Positions 1 to 4,559 of a stretch of 10,279 nucleotides of DNA are shown here, in pieces. A model generated the notes under the pieces. That model did not search any database and had not been told where the DNA came from. It saw only the letters and a program-made list of their open reading frames with translations. This DNA is from Reyranella sp. (GTDB lineage Bacteria; Pseudomonadota; Alphaproteobacteria; Reyranellales; Reyranellaceae): contig SCVT01000418.1 in the NCBI GenBank assembly GCA_004296815.1, positions 1-10,279 on the forward strand, in the 5' to 3' direction. The first letter of the stretch is position 1. Each line of letters begins with the position of its first letter. The translations under genes and the position numbers were made by a program.

Positions 1-929
1 AGATCCTGTCGGCCATCGGCCTGTCGAGCGCGCCGCTCGACGACACGACGGCCGCCGTGCTCTACGCCATCCGCGCACCGCGCGTGTTCGCGGCTTTCGC
101 CGTGGGCGCCGCGCTGGCAGCCGGCGGCGCAGCCATGCAGAGCCTGTTCCGAAATCCCCTGGCCGATCCCGGCTTGCTCGGCGTGTCCAGCGGCGCGGCG
201 CTCGCCGCCGTCTCCGTGATCGTGCTGGGCGAGAAGGTGATGCACATCATCCCGCCGGGCTTCCGGCCGTGGTGCCTGCCGATCGCGGCGTTCCTCGGCG
301 GCCTGGTCGCGACGATCGCCGTCTACCGCATCGCCGCACGCGAAGGCATCACCCTGGTGGGCACCCTGTTGCTGGCCGGCATCGCCGTGAACGCGCTCGC
401 CTCGGCGGGCATCGGCCTGCTGGTCTTCGTCGCCGACGACCAGCAGCTCCGCACGCTGATCTTCTGGACCATGGGCGGCTTCGGCTCCGTGACCTGGGTG
501 TCCATCCTGCCGGCGCTGCTCGTGCTGGCGGTCAGCGTGCCGACCTTGCTGCCGACCGCGCATCTCCTCGACGCGCTGGCCCTCGGCGAACGCGAAGCGG
601 GCCATGTCGGCGTCGATGTCGAGCGCCTGAAGAAGCGCCTCGTCGCGCAGGTGGCGCTGGCGGTCGGCGCGGGTGTGGCGATCTCGGGCATCGTGGGCTT
701 CGTGGGCCTCATCGCGCCGCACATCGTGCGCCTGATGCTGGGGCCGGCACATCGCACTCTGTTGCCCGCCGCCGCCTTGTTCGGCGGCGCCTTCCTCGTG
801 CTGGCCGATGCGCTGGCGCGGACGATGGTCACGCCGGCGGAGCTGCCGATCGGCGTGCTGACCGCGTTGGTCGGCGGGCCGTTCTTCCTCTGGCTGCTGG
901 CCGGCCGTGCCGCACGAGGTGGGCTGTGA
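1..929 (+). CDS. hmuU: Heme/iron ABC transporter permease, FecCD family (5'-truncated)
   Basis: Inner-membrane permease of a binding-protein-dependent ABC importer for heme or another iron chelate. The reading frame is open from base 3, so the true start lies upstream. The 308 visible residues are most of a protein that is usually about 330-370 residues. FecCD hallmarks are present: the conserved RNPLADPGLLGVSSGAALA segment early on, the GEREAGHVGVDVERLKK stretch (about 586-645) that forms the loop contacting the ATPase, then ISGIVGFVGLIAPHIVRL and ELPIGVLTALVGGPFF near the end. Most of the chain is hydrophobic, as expected for a multi-spanning BtuC-like fold. The stop overlaps the start of the ATPase gene, which indicates translational coupling. 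HmuU rather than a siderophore or B12 permease is chosen mainly because the downstream ATPase is HmuV-like. The FecCD family is certain; heme as substrate is likely. Confidence 0.9.
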   Translation, partial: ILSAIGLSSAPLDDTTAAVLYAIRAPRVFAAFAVGAALAAGGAAMQSLFRNPLADPGLLGVSSGAALAAVSVIVLGEKVMHIIPPGFRPWCLPIAAFLGGLVATIAVYRIAAREGITLVGTLLLAGIAVNALASAGIGLLVFVADDQQLRTLIFWTMGGFGSVTWVSILPALLVLAVSVPTLLPTAHLLDALALGEREAGHVGVDVERLKKRLVAQVALAVGAGVAISGIVGFVGLIAPHIVRLMLGPAHRTLLPAAALFGGAFLVLADALARTMVTPAELPIGVLTALVGGPFFLWLLAGRAARGGL

Positions 930-1705
930 AGCTCCTGCAAGCGATCGGCGTCGAGGTGCGGGCGCGCACCAAGCCGCTCATCCAGGACGTCTCGCTCGAG
1001 GTCGCGCCGGGCGAGTTCCTGGCGATCATCGGGCCCAACGGTGCGGGCAAGAGCACGCTGCTCGGCGCGCTGAGCGGCGACCGCGCGCTGGCCGCCGGCG
1101 AGGTGCTGCTCGACGGACGGCCGCTGCAACAGTGGCGCAAGGCCGATCTCGCGCGACGGCGCGCGGTGCTGCCGCAGCACTCGACCGTCGCCTTCGATTT
1201 CACCGGCCTGCAGATCGCGACCCTCGGCCTGCTCGCCTATCGCGGCAGCCTGTCGGAACGCGAGATGCAGACGCTCGCGGAGAAAGCGCTGGCCGAGACC
1301 GAGGCCCTGCCCTTCGCGGACCGGCCCTACACGGTCCTGTCGGGCGGCGAGCGGCAGCGCATCCAGCTCGCCCGCGTCCTCGCCCAATGCGACGCCGACG
1401 CCAGCGCCCGGCCGTTCCTGCTGCTCGACGAGCCGATCTCCGGCCTCGACCTCTCGCACCAGCATGCCGCCCTGGCCAGCGCCCGGCGGCGGGCCGACCG
1501 GGGCCTGGGCGTGCTGGCCGTGCTGCACGACCTCAACATGGCGGCGCGCTACGCCGACCGCGTGGGAATCGTCGAAAACGGCCGCCTGACCGACCTCGGG
1601 CCGGCTCGCCAGACGCTCGATCCCGACCGGCTGTCGGCGGTTTTCGCTACACCCATTGTGAGAGTCGAGGCGGCCGGCGGGACGGCATTCCTGAGCCCGG
1701 GCTGA
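926..1705 (+). CDS. hmuV: Heme ABC transporter ATP-binding protein (HmuV-like)
   Basis: Cytoplasmic ATPase that powers the adjacent permease; 259 residues, the usual length for HmuV. All nucleotide-binding motifs are in order: Walker A GPNGAGKS at residues 36-43, signature LSGGERQR at 138-145, Walker B ending in D168-E169, a D-loop SGLD just after it, and the switch histidine H201 in LHDLNMAARYADR. The acidic/alanine stretch before Walker B (DADASARPFLLLDEP) and the SGLDLSHQH segment are typical of HmuV and separate it from FecE or BtuD types. The start is the GTG at 926, which overlaps the permease stop in a GTGA arrangement; the frame is open further upstream, but that part only shadows the permease gene. 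No heme receptor, HmuS or HmuT is in view; they would be expected upstream. Confidence 0.9.
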   Translation: MKLLQAIGVEVRARTKPLIQDVSLEVAPGEFLAIIGPNGAGKSTLLGALSGDRALAAGEVLLDGRPLQQWRKADLARRRAVLPQHSTVAFDFTGLQIATLGLLAYRGSLSEREMQTLAEKALAETEALPFADRPYTVLSGGERQRIQLARVLAQCDADASARPFLLLDEPISGLDLSHQHAALASARRRADRGLGVLAVLHDLNMAARYADRVGIVENGRLTDLGPARQTLDPDRLSAVFATPIVRVEAAGGTAFLSPG

Positions 1706-1725
1706 TTCACCGCGAATCGGTGTTC

Positions 1726-1749
1726 AATCCGACATAAACCCGCCGGATT
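1726..1749. repeat. 6-bp inverted repeat, 12-base spacer
   Basis: AATCCG (1726-1731) and CGGATT (1744-1749) are exact reverse complements. The spacer is AT-rich and no T-tract follows, so it does not look like an intrinsic terminator. It could be a weak operator or chance; a 6-bp arm is not statistically strong on its own. Confidence 0.25.
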
Positions 1750-1759
1750 CGGACGATGA

Positions 1760-1765
1760 TATGAT
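1760..1765 (+). promoter_or_regulatory. Candidate -10 hexamer TATGAT
   Basis: TATGAT differs from the sigma-70-type consensus TATAAT at one position. It would place transcription initiation near 1772, inside the palindrome at 1763-1781 and about 30 bases before ATG 1803. No recognisable -35 element lies 16-18 bases upstream (the sequence there is AACCCG-like), so an activator or another sigma factor would be needed if it is real. Confidence 0.3.
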
Positions 1766-1781
1766 GGTTCAGCCAACCATC
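1763..1781. repeat. Perfect 7-bp inverted repeat, possible operator
   Basis: GATGGTT (1763-1769) is followed by the 5-base spacer cagcc and then AACCATC (1775-1781), an exact reverse complement. The compact dyad overlaps the candidate -10 hexamer and the predicted transcription start. That is a typical repressor position, and the same bases could also form a small mRNA hairpin. The regulator is unknown. Confidence 0.4.
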
Positions 1782-1802
1782 CTGCCATCGCATCCGGGCT
1801 CC

Positions 1803-3065
1803 ATGGGCGAACGCCCCACTCTGTTGATGACGACAAGGCTCGGCGTACGTCCCCTCGGCGTGCGCGGCGATCCGTTGCATGCCGTGGCGGGACAGCTTCT
1901 GGCTGTCATCCGTCGTCGGCTGGGCGATGGCACGGCCGAGCTGCTGGCCGAGCCGCAACTGCGCGAGAGCGGCGACGGCATCGACTGGTATGCCGCCCGC
2001 AGCGGTGAGGTCCGCCGGCTGAACGAGCTGGGCGAGGCCGAGCGCGCCGCGATGCTCGACACGATCGAGACGCGGCTCGCCTCGATCCGCACCCTGGGCA
2101 GCCTGCTGGCAGAGTCCAACAGCGAGGAAGCGCGCCTGATCGGCCGCTCGCTGGAGCTCTCGACCAAGCGCCCGTCCGACGACTTCGTCTTCTTGGTCGA
2201 CGGTCAGCCCGTGATCGTCGCCTGGGGCTACGAGGCCGACGCCATGGCGAGCCTGCAGCCGTTTGCGCTCGCACCTGTTCCCCGGCCCGCGCCGCCGGCC
2301 GTGTTCGCCAGCGCCCCGGCGGTGCTGCCGGCGACGCGCATCGTCGGCTGGGCGCCCTGGTTCAGCGCCCTGCTGTTCGGCCTGCTGCTCCTTCTTCTGC
2401 TGCTGCTGACCTCGTGGCTGCTGCGCGCCTGCGTGCCGGTCGATCCCAGCGTGAACGTCGCCACCCTGGAGACGCCAGCGCCGCCCGCGCCGGAGGCGCC
2501 ACCCGATCCGACGCCCCTGCTGAAGGCCGCTTTCGATTCAGCGGCCGACGAGGAACAGAAGCTCAAGGCCGAGCTCGCTTCGCTGCAAGCCGACCTCAAG
2601 ACCAAGCTCGAGCAGTGCAAGCCGATCGAGCCGCCGAAGCCACCGCCTCCACCGCCTCCGCCGGTGGCCAAGGCACCTCCACCTCCCCCGCCGCCACCGC
2701 AGCCTCCGCCGCAGCAGCAGGCGTCGGCACCGCCGGTCACGCGGCCGCCGCCGGGCCAGCTTCCCTGCGACTGGTCGGGCGATTCCGGTGGCGAGGGCGT
2801 GACGCGCAACAAGCACTATCTGGGCGACAAGCCCGGCTTCGTGGCGCTGAACTACCAGCTCTTCGTGCGGCCCGACGACATCAAGGTTTTCTATCGCGGC
2901 CAGCAGCTTGCCGGCACCGGCGGGCCGCGCAGCGGCCGCGGCGGCTTCGGCTTCGACTGGAACCCGGTCGGCAACGACTATTCGGTGGATGTCATCGTGA
3001 CGGGCGAGCAGTTCGGCACGCGCTGGAACTATGCGATCTCCTGCCCACGTGGCAGCAGGCGTTGA
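1803..3065 (+). CDS. SrfA-like membrane-anchored protein, paralogue 1 (proline-rich stalk)
   Basis: Predicted single-pass membrane protein of 420 residues; function unknown. Residues 1-145 form a domain shared with the next gene product: GDP at 22-24, IDWY at 60-63, GEVRRL at 68-73 and VDGQPVIVAWGY at 132-143. After an Ala/Pro-rich linker comes one transmembrane segment at about 187-208, including nine consecutive leucines. Then follow a short charged, probably coiled-coil stretch (about 243-272), a proline-rich stalk (274-321), and a C-terminal domain of about 95 residues bounded by C322 and C414. The cysteine pair and the stalk suggest the C-terminus is periplasmic. ATG 1803 is chosen because IDWY and GEVRRL then have exactly the same residue numbers as in the paralogue. 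ATG 1761 would add 14 residues and has a weak GGA upstream, but third-position GC drops there. The C-terminal domain differs from that of the second paralogue. Confidence 0.75.
   Translation: MGERPTLLMTTRLGVRPLGVRGDPLHAVAGQLLAVIRRRLGDGTAELLAEPQLRESGDGIDWYAARSGEVRRLNELGEAERAAMLDTIETRLASIRTLGSLLAESNSEEARLIGRSLELSTKRPSDDFVFLVDGQPVIVAWGYEADAMASLQPFALAPVPRPAPPAVFASAPAVLPATRIVGWAPWFSALLFGLLLLLLLLLTSWLLRACVPVDPSVNVATLETPAPPAPEAPPDPTPLLKAAFDSAADEEQKLKAELASLQADLKTKLEQCKPIEPPKPPPPPPPPVAKAPPPPPPPPQPPPQQQASAPPVTRPPPGQLPCDWSGDSGGEGVTRNKHYLGDKPGFVALNYQLFVRPDDIKVFYRGQQLAGTGGPRSGRGGFGFDWNPVGNDYSVDVIVTGEQFGTRWNYAISCPRGSRR
2622..2765 (+). repeat. Low-complexity proline-codon tract
   Basis: This stretch inside the first SrfA-like gene is dominated by CCN codons and encodes residues 274-321, with two runs of eight prolines broken by VAKA and followed by Q/A/P-rich sequence. 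At the protein level it is a rigid extended stalk, as in cell-envelope proteins that span distance from the membrane. Mixed use of CCA, CCT, CCC and CCG means it is not a clean DNA tandem repeat. Length variation between strains is plausible. Confidence 0.7.
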
Positions 3066-3070
3066 GGGGA
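3064..3070 (+). promoter_or_regulatory. Ribosome binding site of the second SrfA-like gene
   Basis: GAGGGGA overlaps the stop codon of the upstream gene. The GAGG core lies six bases before ATG 3074. It is the best Shine-Dalgarno-like sequence in the window and fixes this start. The overlap with the TGA stop suggests coupled translation of the two paralogues. Confidence 0.65.
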
Positions 3071-3073
3071 ATC

Positions 3074-4522
3074 ATGGCCGCAGGTCCGCTTCTGATCAGT
3101 GAACCGATCCAGCGCTATCGCGCGCTGGGCCTGGCCGGCGATCCGGTGTGGCGCGCTGCCGGACAGTTGCGCGCCGCCATCGCCGCGCGCCTGTCGCGCG
3201 AGCATGCCGACCTGCTCGCGCTTCCCGAGGCCGAGCCGAGCGGTCGCAGCATCGACTGGTACGCGCCGTTCGACGGTGAGGTCCGGCGCCTCTCCGATCT
3301 CGGCGAGAGCGAACGCCGCGAGATCATGGACAAGGTGCAGCGGCTGCACGGAGAGATCGCGGGGCTGGCCACGCAGATGGAAGCGCCGGAGCGCTCCGGT
3401 GCCGAGCGCAACTTCGCGCGCCTGCTGCGCCACGCGCTGACGGCGCCCGGCGAGGAGACGCTGTATGTGGTGGACGGCCGTCCGGTGATGGCCTTCTGGG
3501 GCTTCACCGCCGACGCAGCGCTCCCCGGCGTGTTCCTGGCCAGCCCGCCGCCCGCCGCGCCGGTCCGTGCGGCGCCGCGGCCCGAGGCCGTGATGGCCTC
3601 GGCGCCGGCGATCGCCGCGGTCGCCCAGCCGCGCACCGTCTGGTGGCAGTGGCTGCTGCTCGGCCTGCTCCTTCTTCTGCTCCTCGCTTTGCTCGCCTGG
3701 CTGGTGCGGCCGTACCTGCCGCGCATCGAGCCGATCATCGAGGCCGAGGCGCGCGAGCGTGCGCTGGGCTTCGCCGTCCGTCAGCCGCTCGAGCTGCAGC
3801 AGACGCGCGCGGTCACCCTGGCGAACGACAACGAGGCCCTGCGTCTCGAACTGGCTCGGTTGACCGACGAGTTGACGCGGCGCGGCGCGGACTGCACCGC
3901 GGGCGTCATCGGCCCGGGCGGCGTGATCGTGGGCTCCGCCGGTGGCCCGCCGATCGAGCGCGGCGCCGGTCCCGACAACGCGATGGCGGGACTCGATCCG
4001 ACCAAGCCGGACGCCAAGGGCCCGGATGGCAAAGGCCCCGACGAGAAGAATGTCGGCAATGCCGACATGAAGAAGCCGGACGACCAGATCAAGGACAAGA
4101 ACACTGCCGCCGCCGGTCCGAACGAGAAGGACAAGAAGGACGAGCCCAAGCCGATGGTCGTGCCGCCCGAGGCCAAGCAGAAGCAGGACCTCGCTTTCCT
4201 GAAGGGCGACTGGCGCTCGCGCACCGGTCTCGCCACCGCGACCGGCGAGAAGGACATCCGCCCCAACTACACGCTCGACGACAAGGGCAAGGGCAAGGTC
4301 ACCTTCGTGCAGAAGAACGGCGCCCAGTGCGAGGCGCCGGCCGAGGCGCGCTGGGACGGCTCCAAGCTCGTGATCGAGGAGAAGAGCAATCCGCGCTGCA
4401 GCGACGGCAAGACCTACGCCCGAAACACCGTGAACTGCGAGGTCGGCGCCGACGGCGTGGCCCAGTGCAGCGGCAGCCAGCCCGGCGACAAGCGCAGCTA
4501 CAACGTGCAGATCGGGCGTTGA
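3074..4522 (+). CDS. srfA: SrfA-like membrane-anchored protein, paralogue 2 (Lys/Asp-rich stalk)
   Basis: Predicted single-pass membrane protein of 482 residues and the better candidate for the operon's canonical SrfA. The N-terminal domain matches paralogue 1 without gaps from residue 1 to at least 73 (GDP 22-24, IDWYAPFDGEVRRL 60-73) and resumes at VDGRPVMAFWGF (133-144). One transmembrane segment lies at about 190-211 (WWQWLLLGLL... start). A charged helical, coiled-coil-like stretch at about 215-270 follows, then a Gly-rich part, a hydrophilic Lys/Asp/Pro linker (about 302-365), and a C-terminal domain starting near FLKGDWRSRTGL (375-386). That domain holds four cysteines (C419, C442, C455, C465), consistent with two disulfides in the periplasm; C274 lies in the stalk. 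No signal peptide is seen, so an N-in anchor is inferred, although flanking charges do not settle topology. It lies eight bases after paralogue 1 and 37 before the SrfB-like gene. Role unknown; the SrfA assignment rests on motif memory plus the srfB and srfC neighbours. Confidence 0.78.
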   Translation: MAAGPLLISEPIQRYRALGLAGDPVWRAAGQLRAAIAARLSREHADLLALPEAEPSGRSIDWYAPFDGEVRRLSDLGESERREIMDKVQRLHGEIAGLATQMEAPERSGAERNFARLLRHALTAPGEETLYVVDGRPVMAFWGFTADAALPGVFLASPPPAAPVRAAPRPEAVMASAPAIAAVAQPRTVWWQWLLLGLLLLLLLALLAWLVRPYLPRIEPIIEAEARERALGFAVRQPLELQQTRAVTLANDNEALRLELARLTDELTRRGADCTAGVIGPGGVIVGSAGGPPIERGAGPDNAMAGLDPTKPDAKGPDGKGPDEKNVGNADMKKPDDQIKDKNTAAAGPNEKDKKDEPKPMVVPPEAKQKQDLAFLKGDWRSRTGLATATGEKDIRPNYTLDDKGKGKVTFVQKNGAQCEAPAEARWDGSKLVIEEKSNPRCSDGKTYARNTVNCEVGADGVAQCSGSQPGDKRSYNVQIGR

Positions 4523-4559
4523 GCCCCTACATTTGACGGATGCCCCCAGCGAACGTGAC

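Larger units (their letters stand above)
1706..1802 (+). promoter_or_regulatory. Intergenic region between the heme transporter and the srf-like operon
   Basis: This 97-base gap is the only real non-coding space in the window and is AT-richer than its surroundings. It holds several short inverted repeats and a TATGAT hexamer, described separately. The gene before it appears to end a transporter operon and the four genes after it are tightly packed, so this is where a promoter for the second operon is expected. I see no GC-rich hairpin followed by a run of T, so read-through from hmuV is possible. If translation starts at ATG 1761 instead of 1803, the last 42 bases are coding. Confidence 0.5.

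Noticed and set aside
269..925. Upstream extension of the hmuV reading frame
   Set aside because: It lies within the permease gene, reads as Arg-rich nonsense, and the ATPase homology begins right at GTG 926.
1704..1722. Short overlapping inverted repeats CACCG/CGGTG and GATTC/GAATC after hmuV, considered as a terminator
   Set aside because: Five-base arms, mutually exclusive pairings and no following T-run. Chance is an adequate explanation.
2622..2765. Proline-codon tract considered as a DNA tandem repeat or CRISPR-like array
   Set aside because: The codons vary and there is no regular unit or spacer structure. It is protein-level low complexity inside a coding frame.
2414..3073. Upstream extension of the second SrfA-like frame
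   Set aside because: It is out of frame with the first paralogue and Arg/Ala-rich. The ribosome site at 3064-3070 and the alignment of the paralogues set the start at 3074.
4533..4559. TTG start for srfB nine codons earlier
   Set aside because: A rarer start codon with no ribosome site, adding residues with no support. ATG 4560 leads directly into the conserved part. It cannot be fully excluded.
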